Below, piece after piece: positions 1 to 7,902 of a stretch of DNA of 64,000 nucleotides. The DNA is from Rubneribacter badeniensis (GTDB taxonomy: Bacteria > Actinomycetota > Coriobacteriia > Coriobacteriales > Eggerthellaceae). Position numbers and translations under genes: made by a program. How positions within the stretch are numbered: position 1 is the first letter of the stretch; every line of letters begins with the position of its first letter. The DNA lies in NCBI RefSeq assembly GCF_002899695.1, contig NZ_PPEL01000006.1, positions 1 through 64,000 of the forward strand. The letters run 5' to 3'. The notes under the pieces were generated by a model, which saw only the letters and a list, made by a program, of their open reading frames with translations, had not been told where the DNA came from and searched no databases.

Positions 1-77
1 AGCTCGGCCGCCTCGGTCAGGCTGAACCCCGCCGCGACGGCCTCCACGGCGAGCTCCCTGGTCTCCAACGGGTACAT
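1..77 (-). CDS. Transposase, N-terminal fragment (runs off the window)
   Basis: The reverse strand reads MYPLETRELAVEAVAAGFSL followed by TEAAEL before the window edge. This is the style of the first helix-turn-helix of an IS3/IS481-like transposase, which binds the ends of its element. Only about 25 codons are visible, so the family is a guess. Just upstream are a hyphenated palindrome (92-107) and a stretch with repeated TGTCC/GGACA words, as expected for an IS terminus. A chance ORF cannot be excluded, but the N-terminal pattern is typical. Confidence 0.5.
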   Translation of the reverse strand, partial: MYPLETRELAVEAVAAGFSLTEAAE

Positions 78-87
78 GCGGACTCCA

Positions 88-126
88 ATCCGGACACCGG
101 AGTGTCCAACTTTTTGTCCGCACCCC
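88..126. mobile_element. Probable IS terminus
   Basis: The bases between the transposase start and position 126 hold GGACAC-CGGA-GTGTCC (92-107) and further TGTCC words, ending in a TTTTTGTCCGCA stretch. The position just outside the transposase start codon suggests the element's terminal inverted repeat. The other end is outside the window, so the exact boundary and any target duplication cannot be seen. Confidence 0.4.
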
Positions 127-194
127 CAAGTCTCATGTGAAACATCCGGTGGGAAGGACGCGAGGCGCGCGGGAACCCGCTGCGGCGGTGCTTG

Positions 195-905
195 CTATCG
201 ATCCCCGTACAGCTGATGGTCGCCTTCGATGGCTTCCTGCAAGCATTGCTTCGTCCAGGCGACGGCTCCCTCGACGTCGCCCGCCTCGATGTACTCGAAG
301 CGCTTCGCGCAGCGGTCTTTGAGCGACTGCACGCCGTACCGACGGCCGTATTCGGCCCACAGCGCGACGATGGGCTTTTTGAACGAATGGCCCAGCAGAG
401 GCAGAATGGCGTTTCCGCTCAGGCAGTCAAGCTCGTGGCCGAACGCGAAACGGCCTTCAGCGGCCTCGGACGGGGTCGTGGCGGCCATCAGCTCATCGAG
501 CCGTTGCTGCAACACAGCGAGCCCTTCCTCGGTCATAGCTGGAATGGCACCGCGCAGGCAAAGCACCTCGAGCGCCATGCGCAATTCCAACAACGACTTG
601 ATTTCCCGTCGCGGCAGCAACCCTCCGTTGTAGTCCATGATGGACACGAGCGTGGCGAGCGATCCGCTGCGGCGGTAGTCAGCGACGAACACCCCCTTGC
701 GCGGACGGATTTCCAGAAAGCCCTTCGACGCCATGTCGGCTACGCCCGCGTTGATGACCGTGCGGCTGACCCCCATCTGCTCGGCCAGATCGCGCTCGGG
801 AGGAATCTGGTCGCCCACGGCCAGCTCGCCCGACAGGATCATGCGCTCAAGCTGCTGCACAAAAAGATCCTTCAGGCTGGGCGATGCGATGCGCTCAAAT
901 TTCAT
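195..905 (-). CDS. FadR-subfamily GntR transcriptional regulator
   Basis: A 236-residue regulator. The N-terminal winged helix (about residues 8-75) has the GntR pattern LSGELAVGDQIPPERDLAEQ followed by MGVSRTVINAGVADM and a KGVFVA wing. The C-terminal half is an all-helical FCD-type effector domain (KSLLELRMALE...FGHELDCLSGN). Effector unknown; FCD proteins usually bind carboxylic acids. The start at MKFERIAS is chosen because AAGGAAG lies seven bases upstream; the 24 codons before it would run through the operator at 937-960. Divergent from the membrane protein at 1096, which it probably controls together with itself. Confidence 0.88.
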   Translation of the reverse strand: MKFERIASPSLKDLFVQQLERMILSGELAVGDQIPPERDLAEQMGVSRTVINAGVADMASKGFLEIRPRKGVFVADYRRSGSLATLVSIMDYNGGLLPRREIKSLLELRMALEVLCLRGAIPAMTEEGLAVLQQRLDELMAATTPSEAAEGRFAFGHELDCLSGNAILPLLGHSFKKPIVALWAEYGRRYGVQSLKDRCAKRFEYIEAGDVEGAVAWTKQCLQEAIEGDHQLYGDR

Positions 906-936
906 AGCAGGACTTCCTTTGATCAATCCAACTGAT

Positions 937-960
937 TTCTGGTATTTGGTAATACCAGAA
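937..960. promoter_or_regulatory. Operator candidate for the GntR regulator (perfect inverted repeat)
   Basis: TTCTGGTATT-TGGT-AATACCAGAA is a perfect 10-bp inverted repeat with a 4-base spacer, lying 32 bases upstream of the gntR start in the divergent promoter region. Its core TGGTATT...AATACCA resembles the T-GT/AC-A half-sites bound by FadR-type regulators. It probably serves autoregulation and control of the divergent gene. Confidence 0.7.
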
Positions 961-1095
961 TCATTCAGACATTGCAATACGAATTGATCAAATTCAACAG
1001 GAACTTCTCATAGATTGCTTCACATTTTCTTCGCATGGTGATATATTGCCCTTGTGGTCATACCACAGAAACAGATACGAAGAAAGGAGCGGGAC

Positions 1096-2178
1096 ATGTT
1101 ATTCCAAGTGTACGGGGAGAACGCATTGTTCCAGTGGGGCGGCCTCATCGCCGTGCTGCTGGTTCTCATGCTGCTCAACTGGTACTCCATCAAGAGCAAA
1201 CGGGGCGCCATCATCATGCTTATCGCCGTGCCCGCCGTCGTCACCGCATACTGCACCGCCGTCGCCGTCGGCGCAGCCAGCGGAGCCGAATGGGCGCTGC
1301 AAAGCCCGACGAACCTGTATATGAACGGATGGTTCCATTACGCAAAGCTGTACGCAGCTCTGCTTTCCTGCATCAGCTTCCTGCTCATCCGCTTCCAATG
1401 GGGCATCGGCAAGAAGAAGTGGTTCGTCTACACCGTTCCGGGCATCTTGATCCTCAATATCCTCATCGCCGTGATCAGCGACGTTGAGCACGCCGTCGGC
1501 GCGTGGTACACGTGGGAGCTCTCCAGCGAAGGCGTGTGGCTCTACGGCGGCTGGCACAACGTTATGAACGCGATTGCCGGCATCCTGTGCATCGTGGGGC
1601 TCACCGCCGTCATGCACATCTACGTGAGCAAACCGCTCGGCAAAGACGGCGGGCGCGACGTCATCTGGGCCGACATGACCTGGGTCTGGATCATTCCCTA
1701 CGACTTGTGGAACTTCGCCTATACCTACAACAACCTGCCCACACATTCCTGGTATTGCGGCGTCGCGCTGCTGCTGGCTCCGACCATCCTCGCGTTCGTG
1801 TGGAACCGCGGATCGTGGCTCATCAACCGCGGGCACACGCTCACATTCTGGTGCATGTTCGCGCAGGTCTTCCCCCTGTTCATGGAGCAGGCGCCGTTCA
1901 GCGTGCTGCCCACCATGTACGCCGACGGCGTCATGACGAACGGCGCGGTCAACGTGGTGCCCATGACCGTGGTGTCGGCGCTTGCCCTGGTGTCCAATCT
2001 GGCATTGGTGGCGGCAGCCGTTTACCGGTCCCGCACGCTCAAGAAGAATTGGTGGAAGCACGAGATGTTCACCAGCACGAAGGACTATCGCGAAGCGCTC
2101 GAACGCGCCGAGTTCCATGTAGGCTTCGAGAACGGTCAGCCCGTGACCGATGCCGAGCGGAAAGCTGCGAAGGCATAG
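1096..2178 (+). CDS. DUF5692-like polytopic membrane protein
   Basis: A 360-residue protein with about nine to ten hydrophobic helices (for example ALFQWGGLIAVLLVLMLLNW near the start, AGILCIVGLTAVMHIY, LVSNLALVAAAVY) and a charged cytoplasmic tail. It is rich in membrane Trp and Tyr (WYTWELSSEGVWLYGGWHN). It resembles the uncharacterised DUF5692 family; no catalytic motif is recognisable. The start at MLFQVYG is preferred because AAAGGAG sits seven bases before it. It is divergent from the FadR-type regulator with a palindromic operator between them, so a regulated transporter or sensor is possible but unproven. A strong terminator follows. Confidence 0.65.
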   Translation: MLFQVYGENALFQWGGLIAVLLVLMLLNWYSIKSKRGAIIMLIAVPAVVTAYCTAVAVGAASGAEWALQSPTNLYMNGWFHYAKLYAALLSCISFLLIRFQWGIGKKKWFVYTVPGILILNILIAVISDVEHAVGAWYTWELSSEGVWLYGGWHNVMNAIAGILCIVGLTAVMHIYVSKPLGKDGGRDVIWADMTWVWIIPYDLWNFAYTYNNLPTHSWYCGVALLLAPTILAFVWNRGSWLINRGHTLTFWCMFAQVFPLFMEQAPFSVLPTMYADGVMTNGAVNVVPMTVVSALALVSNLALVAAAVYRSRTLKKNWWKHEMFTSTKDYREALERAEFHVGFENGQPVTDAERKAAKA

Positions 2179-2203
2179 CCCCTGCAGCTGTATCGCGCAC
2201 ACG

Positions 2204-2233
2204 AAAGATGCCGCCTTTCGGGGCGGCATCTTT
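2204..2233 (+). terminator. Rho-independent terminator
   Basis: A perfect 12-bp stem (AAAGATGCCGCC, six-base loop, GGCGGCATCTTT) begins 25 bases after the membrane-protein stop codon and ends in a T-rich stretch. Confidence 0.9.
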
Positions 2234-2284
2234 GTTGAACGGAGCACTTTGCGGAACAAAGCGACGCGCCATCAGAAGGACGCT

Positions 2285-3499
2285 TCAGCCCAAAACCAAA
2301 AGCCCCTCGTCAAGCAAGAAATCGATAAGTCCCAGATGGATGATGCCGTTTCGGTTCCGCGTCACCGGATCGAGCGTGACGACGTACTTCGGATAGTTGT
2401 CCCTCACCGCTTCGAGCGAGCCGAACTCCCGCTCTCTTGTCTTTTCGCTCGCAAGCATGTAGGCAACCTGCACATACGCCTTTCCCTCCGGCCCCGAGAT
2501 CATGAAGTCGATTTCCATGGCGTCGATCTTGCCCACGAACACCTTGAACCCGCGCGCCACGAGCTCGTTGAAAACCAGGGTTTCCAACGCATGGCCTATA
2601 TCCTCCGCAACGGGGCTTTTTCTTTGCTGGAACAACCCGAGGTCGCACACGTAAAGCTTCTCTTCGAACGCAAGCACCTTCTTTCCCCGGACATCGTATC
2701 TCGTAGCTTTGCCCACTATGCAGGCGCTCTCTATCGCACGCAGGTAATCGTAGACGGTCGGAGCTGAAACCTTTCGATTCTGATCGCTCAAAGAAGCGGC
2801 AATGGTCCTGCCCGACAAAGTCGACCCTGATTGGCTAACCACGAAATTGAGCACTGTCTCCAAGGTGTGCGGAGATGCTATCTTGTTGCGCAAAATGACA
2901 TCTTTGAGCACGATGGAATCGTACAGGTTGTCAAGCACAACCGCCTTGCTCGCCTCGTCCCGCTCGGCACACACCAGTGGAAAGCCGCCCCAACGAAGGT
3001 ACTCGTCGAACAACGATGCGCGAGCGGCACCTTGGACACCTCGAAAGTCGCAGAACTCGCCGAACGTGAACGGCATGATCCTGAACGAAAGCGTGCGCCC
3101 TCCCAATTCGGAGGCAAGATCTCCGGATAACAGCTTGGAATTCGACCCGGTCAAAAACATGCTTACGTCGTGCGTTGCACGAAACGAATTCACCACGCGC
3201 TCGAACCCATCAACGAATTGCACCTCGTCAAAGAGCAGATAGGTCTTACCCGTCGCATCCTCGATGCGGTCTTCCACATGCCGATAGAACGCGTCTGGAT
3301 TTCGCAAGGAGTTGTACGCATAGTTTTCAAAGTTTATATCGATGATTTTGTCGGAGGAGATGCCAGAAGCGATAAGTTCTTCTGATATTTGGCGCAGCAG
3401 CGTAGATTTTCCGCAACGGCGAACGCCCGTCAGAATCTTGACAAACTCCGAATGGTAAAAGGGTCTGATGCGCTTCAGGTACAGCTCTCGTAAAACCAT
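2285..3499 (-). CDS. AAA_14 / DUF4143 ATPase
   Basis: A 404-residue ATP-binding protein of the family with an N-terminal AAA_14 domain and a C-terminal DUF4143 nuclease-like domain. Visible motifs are Walker A GVRRCGKST (about residues 25-33), Walker B YLLFDEVQ (about 92-99), the sensor-like FLTGSNSKLLSG, and in the C-terminal half EIDFMI and AYVQVAYML, matching the DUF4143 EVDFV...QV pattern. The role of the family is unknown; it is often found in accessory DNA. It is a single gene with its own AT-rich upstream region that contains a direct repeat. Confidence 0.85.
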   Translation of the reverse strand: MVLRELYLKRIRPFYHSEFVKILTGVRRCGKSTLLRQISEELIASGISSDKIIDINFENYAYNSLRNPDAFYRHVEDRIEDATGKTYLLFDEVQFVDGFERVVNSFRATHDVSMFLTGSNSKLLSGDLASELGGRTLSFRIMPFTFGEFCDFRGVQGAARASLFDEYLRWGGFPLVCAERDEASKAVVLDNLYDSIVLKDVILRNKIASPHTLETVLNFVVSQSGSTLSGRTIAASLSDQNRKVSAPTVYDYLRAIESACIVGKATRYDVRGKKVLAFEEKLYVCDLGLFQQRKSPVAEDIGHALETLVFNELVARGFKVFVGKIDAMEIDFMISGPEGKAYVQVAYMLASEKTREREFGSLEAVRDNYPKYVVTLDPVTRNRNGIIHLGLIDFLLDEGLLVLG

Positions 3500-3532
3500 G
3501 CGGCACCCCCACTCTCGTTATACGAGTTGTCA

Positions 3533-3589
3533 TTTTTTAACACTTTGGCAAGTATAGCATAATCCGTTAAAAATTTTTTACACTTTGCA
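3533..3589 (-). promoter_or_regulatory. AT-rich upstream region with a direct repeat
   Basis: The gap upstream of the ATPase is strongly AT-rich in a GC-rich window. Two related words, TTTTTTAACACTTTGGCA (3533-3550) and TTTTTTACACTTTGCA (3574-3589), lie about 40 bases apart, close to four helical turns. A -10-like TATACT lies between them on the gene strand. This suggests a promoter with paired operator sites, by inference only. Confidence 0.4.
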
Positions 3590-3640
3590 TAGTTGACGTA
3601 TGCTCATGCCAGAGTCGCGATGCCGGGCACGCACGCCGCC

Positions 3641-4642
3641 CTACCGTTTCTTGCGGGGCTTGCCTTTGCGGGCGGGGGCCTTCGTACGGTCGGACGCTTT
3701 CTCGCCGCGCATGCGGCGCGCTTCCTCGCGGCGGTCGCGCAGCTCGTCCGTCTCGCGTTTAAGCGCCTGGTAGGACGCGAACCGCTCGGCGCTCAGCTCG
3801 CCAGCGTCCACAGCGGCGCGCACGGCGCATCCGGGTTCGTCCGCATGCCGGCAATCGCGGAATCGGCAGCGCGCGGCCAACTCCTCCACGTCGGCGAAAG
3901 CCGCTCCGATGCCGGCATCGGCCTCCCACAGCCCCAAGCCGCGCACGCCAGGCATGTCCACGATGAAGCCGCCGCCGGGCACGGCCACCATCTCGCGGCT
4001 CACCGTGGTGTGGCGGCCCTTGCCATCATCGCGCACGGGCGTCGTCTCCTGCACGGCAGAACCCACCAGCATGTTCACCATGCTCGACTTCCCCACGCCG
4101 CTCTTTCCGATGAGCACGGCCGTGGTGCCCGCGGGCACGAGCGCGCGCACGGCCTCGATGCTGGCCGGATCGTTCTCCGACACGACGAGCGTCCGCACGT
4201 CGGGCCCCACGAGAGCACGCACGCGGTCGCGCACGGCGACGGCGTGCTCTTCGCTTTCGGCGAGATCGGCCTTCGTCAACACCACGGTCACCGCGGCACC
4301 CGTCTCGTACGCCAGCACCAACTCGCGCTCAAGCCGCCGCACGTTCACATCGGCCAACGGCTGCGCCACGAACACCCGGTCGAAGTTCGCCGCCAGCACC
4401 TGCGGCAGCGCGCGCTCGGTGGGGTCTTTGCGCACGAACGCGCGCGTGCGCGGAAGGATGCCGCCGATGATGCCCTTGTCGTGGCCCTCCGGCACGTCGA
4501 CGTCCACGAAGTCGCCGATGACGGCGCGCGCCTCTTCGCCTTTCACAAGCGCGGTGGCATGCTCGCAGCGCACAAGCTCGCCGTGCTCGGTGCGCACGAG
4601 AGGATATCCGCGATCAAGCTTGACGACCTGGCCCTTCTGCAC
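3641..4642 (-). CDS. rsgA: Ribosome small-subunit-dependent GTPase A
   Basis: A 333-residue circularly permuted GTPase that helps 30S subunit maturation. An N-terminal OB fold (residues 1-70) is followed by G4 LTKADLAE, then the P-loop GKSGVGKSS, then G3 DMPG. The C-terminal zinc-binding domain shows CRFRDCRHADEPGC. The lysine/arginine-rich tail probably contacts rRNA. The start is GTG with AGGGAGG just upstream. It lies downstream of the TrkH gene pair on the same strand with a 19-base gap. Confidence 0.95.
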   Translation of the reverse strand: MQKGQVVKLDRGYPLVRTEHGELVRCEHATALVKGEEARAVIGDFVDVDVPEGHDKGIIGGILPRTRAFVRKDPTERALPQVLAANFDRVFVAQPLADVNVRRLERELVLAYETGAAVTVVLTKADLAESEEHAVAVRDRVRALVGPDVRTLVVSENDPASIEAVRALVPAGTTAVLIGKSGVGKSSMVNMLVGSAVQETTPVRDDGKGRHTTVSREMVAVPGGGFIVDMPGVRGLGLWEADAGIGAAFADVEELAARCRFRDCRHADEPGCAVRAAVDAGELSAERFASYQALKRETDELRDRREEARRMRGEKASDRTKAPARKGKPRKKR

Positions 4643-4661
4643 GCAACCTCCCTTTTCGCGC

Positions 4662-5396
4662 CTAACGCTGCCGCTCGCGCAGCCAGTAGAACACCCCGAG
4701 CAGGGCCAAGCCTGCCACCACCGTCACGATTCCGGGCACGAACGCGTTCGCGTCGAACTCGTCCGGAACCTCCTCGCCCCGCGACACCACCGTCACCACT
4801 TCGGCGTGAAGGTCGGATATACCGTCATGGTCGGGGCACACCAGATAGAACGTCCCGCGCACCTGCAGCATGGTTCCACGCGCGCCGTATTTGCCGAACG
4901 TGTCGATCTTCGCAGCTTGCTCCGAAGTCATGTGCACCGAGATCGTGGACGAATCCCCCTCGGCCGAAAGCGTGATCCACCGATGGCGGCCGTCCAAACC
5001 TGAGCGGATGGCGTCGCCCACAGCCTCTCCCACCACCTGCACGGTCTGGTTGTCGAAGTAGGAATCAGCCTGGGCGAGATCGCCGATGGAGGTGTCGTAG
5101 ATGAACGAGCTGTCGGGAAGCTGCTGGGTGTTCACCGCGTTGTCACCCTCGGCGGGTTCGTCGGCGTACGCCACGGCCGAAAGCGCACCCGTGCAGCCGG
5201 GCGTCAACATGCCCGCGAAGCCAGGCGTCAGCGAAAGCACCAGCGCCAGCGCCGCCGCAAGCGCCAGCGCCGCCGTCAGCGTACGCGCCGACCCCAAGAC
5301 CGCGCCACGCCGCACCGCTCGCGAGGCCGCAGATCGCACCGGCTTCGACCCCGACGCCAACCCCGCTTGCGTCCTTGCTACCACCCACGCGCGCAT
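4662..5396 (-). CDS. Membrane-anchored exported protein, OB-fold-like
   Basis: A 244-residue protein of unknown function. It has a long Arg-rich N-terminus, a hydrophobic helix (about residues 38-58, AALALAAALALVLSLTPGFAG) with a likely signal-peptidase region ending near AYA-DE, an extracellular domain and a C-terminal membrane helix (about 218-237) ending LRERQR. The middle part (DNQTVQVVGEAVGDAI ... STISVHMTSEQA ... YGARGTMLQVRGTFYLVC) has the alternating beta pattern of an OB fold. The ATG follows the trkH stop by only two bases, so the two are probably translationally coupled, suggesting a partner of the potassium transporter. Confidence 0.65.
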   Translation of the reverse strand: MRAWVVARTQAGLASGSKPVRSAASRAVRRGAVLGSARTLTAALALAAALALVLSLTPGFAGMLTPGCTGALSAVAYADEPAEGDNAVNTQQLPDSSFIYDTSIGDLAQADSYFDNQTVQVVGEAVGDAIRSGLDGRHRWITLSAEGDSSTISVHMTSEQAAKIDTFGKYGARGTMLQVRGTFYLVCPDHDGISDLHAEVVTVVSRGEEVPDEFDANAFVPGIVTVVAGLALLGVFYWLRERQR

Positions 5397-5398
5397 CC

Positions 5399-6919
5399 TC
5401 ACCGCTTCACCACCCACTTCCTCGGGTTGAGCGACACCACGATCTCCACCAGCAAGGCGATGAGCGTCACGAATTCCAAGCGGCCCGCCCACATCTGCAC
5501 GATGTAGAACACTTCGAGCGTCGGCGCCATCCCCGGTGCCGCGAGCGACGACACGATGCCGCCGTTGCTCGCCATCGACACCGACTCGAAGATGGCCGGC
5601 GCCGCCTCGAACCCGTGCGCGATGCCCACGAGCGCCCCCACTGCGTACGTGACAACGTACAGGATGAACACCGTCATGGCTTCTTTCACGATGTCGGGCG
5701 TGAGCACACGTCGCCCGACATGGTTGTACGCCACCACCACACGAGCCGAATCGGGCGCAAGCGCCTCTTTGATAGTGGACACCATGGACTTCGCGATGAT
5801 GCCCATACGGCTGAACTTGATGCCGCCCGACGTGGAACCGCCGCTGCCGCCCACCGCCATGAGCATCGCCAGCACGAGAAACGCACCCGACGTGAGCGAT
5901 GTTTCCAGCTGGTTCGTCGTGATGTTCTGGAATCCCGTGGTGGAGAACGCCGAGATCACCATGAACAGGCCGCGCCGCAGCATGGCGGGCAAGTTGGAGA
6001 AGTCGGCGCTCGCGCTCAGCGAAGCGGCGAACACGCACGTCACCACTGCGAGCCAGAGCACCATCGTGCGTATCTCAAGATCGCGGAAGAACACCGCCAC
6101 GCGACCCTTCCACACCTCCGCATGCAGTACGAAGCTGATAGAGCCCACCAACATGACCAGCATGAGCACCACCTCGATGGGAAACGAGTGGTAGTACATC
6201 ACGCTTTGGCTCATAGGCGCAAAACCGCCCGTGATGAAACCCGAGATGGACAGCCACAGCGCCTGCAGAAACGCCCGCAACGGCTCCATGCCGATGAACA
6301 GGCACAACCCTGTCAGGATGACCGTGGCCACCAAGATGATGCCCATGCCGATCTTCGCGATGAATTGCGTGGTTTGCACGACGTTGGGCACCACGTGCTC
6401 GCTGCGACCCTCGGACATGTACAGGCTCGCATCCACGCGCTTGCCGAACAGCCCGAACGACAGCGCCACCACGATCAATCCGAAACCACCCATGAGGTGC
6501 ATCATGAAACGCCACATGTTGTCGGCATTCGACAGGTGATCGAGATCGACGATGATGCTCGCGCCTGTGGTGGTCATGCCCGACACGCAGTCGAACAGCG
6601 TGTCAAGGTACGTGACATAGTGGCCGGACAAATACAGAGGGATGGTCGCGATAAAGGAGAGCACGATCCAAGCAAACCCGGTGACGGCGAGCGCCTGCTG
6701 GCGATCGAGACGTCCCGGTTCGATACGCAGAAAACGCAGAGCCGCACCCACGGTAAGGGACACGCCGATGGCAAGCAGGTAATGCGCTGCCGGCCTCCAT
6801 TCTTGGCATGCGATGGCCGTGATGAACGGCACCAGCAGCGCCAGCGACGAGAACAGCACGAGCACGCCGAGATAATGGCCGATAACCCGCACGTCGTACA
6901 ATGTGAACCTCTGCCACAT
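5399..6919 (-). CDS. trkH: Potassium uptake protein TrkH/KtrB family
   Basis: A 506-residue ion-conducting subunit of a Trk/Ktr potassium transporter. Four membrane-pore-membrane repeats can be followed through their selectivity-filter glycines: MTTTGASI, FITGGFAP, FSTTGFQN and ASNGGIVS. The MGGFGLIVVALS helix and the MAVGGSGGSTSGGIKFSR stretch are typical. No cytosolic NAD-binding TrkA/KtrA subunit is in the window, so it must be encoded elsewhere. It is flanked by a 45-residue membrane peptide upstream and an exported protein two bases downstream. Confidence 0.93.
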   Translation of the reverse strand: MWQRFTLYDVRVIGHYLGVLVLFSSLALLVPFITAIACQEWRPAAHYLLAIGVSLTVGAALRFLRIEPGRLDRQQALAVTGFAWIVLSFIATIPLYLSGHYVTYLDTLFDCVSGMTTTGASIIVDLDHLSNADNMWRFMMHLMGGFGLIVVALSFGLFGKRVDASLYMSEGRSEHVVPNVVQTTQFIAKIGMGIILVATVILTGLCLFIGMEPLRAFLQALWLSISGFITGGFAPMSQSVMYYHSFPIEVVLMLVMLVGSISFVLHAEVWKGRVAVFFRDLEIRTMVLWLAVVTCVFAASLSASADFSNLPAMLRRGLFMVISAFSTTGFQNITTNQLETSLTSGAFLVLAMLMAVGGSGGSTSGGIKFSRMGIIAKSMVSTIKEALAPDSARVVVAYNHVGRRVLTPDIVKEAMTVFILYVVTYAVGALVGIAHGFEAAPAIFESVSMASNGGIVSSLAAPGMAPTLEVFYIVQMWAGRLEFVTLIALLVEIVVSLNPRKWVVKR

Positions 6920-6975
6920 GGACGTGCTCTACCCCTGTCGCGCGCCGAACGTGTCGGCGTTTTCGGTGACGGAAC

Positions 6976-7113
6976 TCAACCCAGCACAACCCTTACAAGA
7001 ACGATGAGCATCCAGAGCATGATCAGAAAGCATACGAGCGAGAGCAGCACGATACCGAACCCCGTGAGCGGGGTCTCGAGCATCTGGCGGATGTCCTGCG
7101 GCCTTTTGCGCAT
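6976..7113 (-). CDS. 45-residue single-helix membrane peptide
   Basis: The reverse strand encodes MRKRPQDIRQMLETPLTG followed by a hydrophobic helix (FGIVLLSLVCFLIMLWMLIVLVRVVLG) and a stop. The basic N-terminus predicts a cytoplasmic N-terminus and one membrane span. It is 57 bases upstream of trkH on the same strand, so it may be an accessory subunit like the small KdpF peptide of the Kdp system. No close family is recognised. No strong ribosome site is seen, which lowers confidence. Confidence 0.55.
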   Translation of the reverse strand: MRKRPQDIRQMLETPLTGFGIVLLSLVCFLIMLWMLIVLVRVVLG

Positions 7114-7292
7114 GCGGGCATTCTAACACCAAAGGCCGTTGCACGATACGTCCAGCTTGGCAACACCCGCGAACGCCCGCGAACTTCCCCATCACGTGGT
7201 ATGGAAACAGGCAGAAGCAGCATGATAAAGATGCATGTCGCACCCGAGCATGCGCATTCTTCCTTGCACGTTCGTCTTGCGTCCCTTCCCCC

Positions 7293-7316
7293 TGTTAAAC
7301 CAAGATTGACGCGAAC
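7293..7316 (+). repeat. Dispersed intergenic repeat, copy a
   Basis: TGTTAAACCAAGATTGACGC and the four following bases match copies at 11677-11700 (same strand) and 11821-11841 (opposite strand), with looser relatives at 11543 and 12061-12081. Confidence 0.65.
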
Positions 7317-7707
7317 CGGCGCAGACCGCATCTTATGCACAGGCTTCGTCCGCGTTTTCGTCGTGCAAAGTTGGAGGCCGGGGCGCAACCCCGGGTCGAG
7401 GTTTCCCCTGCGCGTCCCGCAGCCTGAGAACCTATGCACAAGGCGCAACCCGCACTAGTTCAGGCGACTTCCACTGCTGAACCGCCGTTGGCAGAGGCCC
7501 GTTCGCAGCGCGCCCGTCCGACACCTTCAACTCTGCCGCCGGGAGCGCCGGCCCGAGCACTGGCGACAGCGCAATGGCTGGGAAACGTTAACGACGGTTT
7601 GGCAAAGAGAACGCCATTCCACGCCGCTTCCACCACCTGCCGTTTGCACCCTTGCGCACGGCGGCAGGCTATCCCGCGTTTCCAACCGGCAAACTTGCCT
7701 CATCCCG

Positions 7708-7736
7708 CGGCAACCAGGGTCGCTTCGGAGTATAAT
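7708..7736 (+). promoter_or_regulatory. Sigma-70-type promoter of the NCS1 permease gene
   Basis: A perfect -10 box TATAAT (7731-7736) lies 17 bases after a weak -35 CGGCAA (7708-7713). It leaves a leader of about 160 bases before the permease ATG. Confidence 0.6.
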
Positions 7737-7902
7737 CCCCCCATCTTGCCCACGGCGAGAGCGAACAGCAAAACGCATGTGCCACCCGCAAGCGGCCTTG
7801 CGGCACGAATCGCCTTCGTCGCCGCGCAGAGAACGCCGCGAATCGCACCCATCGCCATGCGGTGACAGGGAGCTCGCGAGCACAAGACGAGAAAGGAACA
7901 CC

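Larger units (their letters stand above)
7114..7902. other. Long intergenic region between divergent trkH and codB-like genes
   Basis: About 790 bases without a convincing gene; the open frames here have no recognisable protein pattern. It holds one copy of the dispersed TGTTAAACCAAGATTG repeat (7293-7316) and, near the right end, the promoter of the permease gene. Confidence 0.6.

Noticed and set aside
131-146. A twelfth parS at the left end
   Set aside because: Only the right half (GTGAAACA) is intact; the left half is CTCAT-like, so it is at best a decayed site.
906-977. Upstream extension of the GntR regulator
   Set aside because: The extra 24 codons cross the operator palindrome and lack a ribosome site; the internal ATG has AAGGAAG.
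7434-7865. 143-codon frame before the permease
   Set aside because: Covers the TATAAT promoter and has random-like composition.
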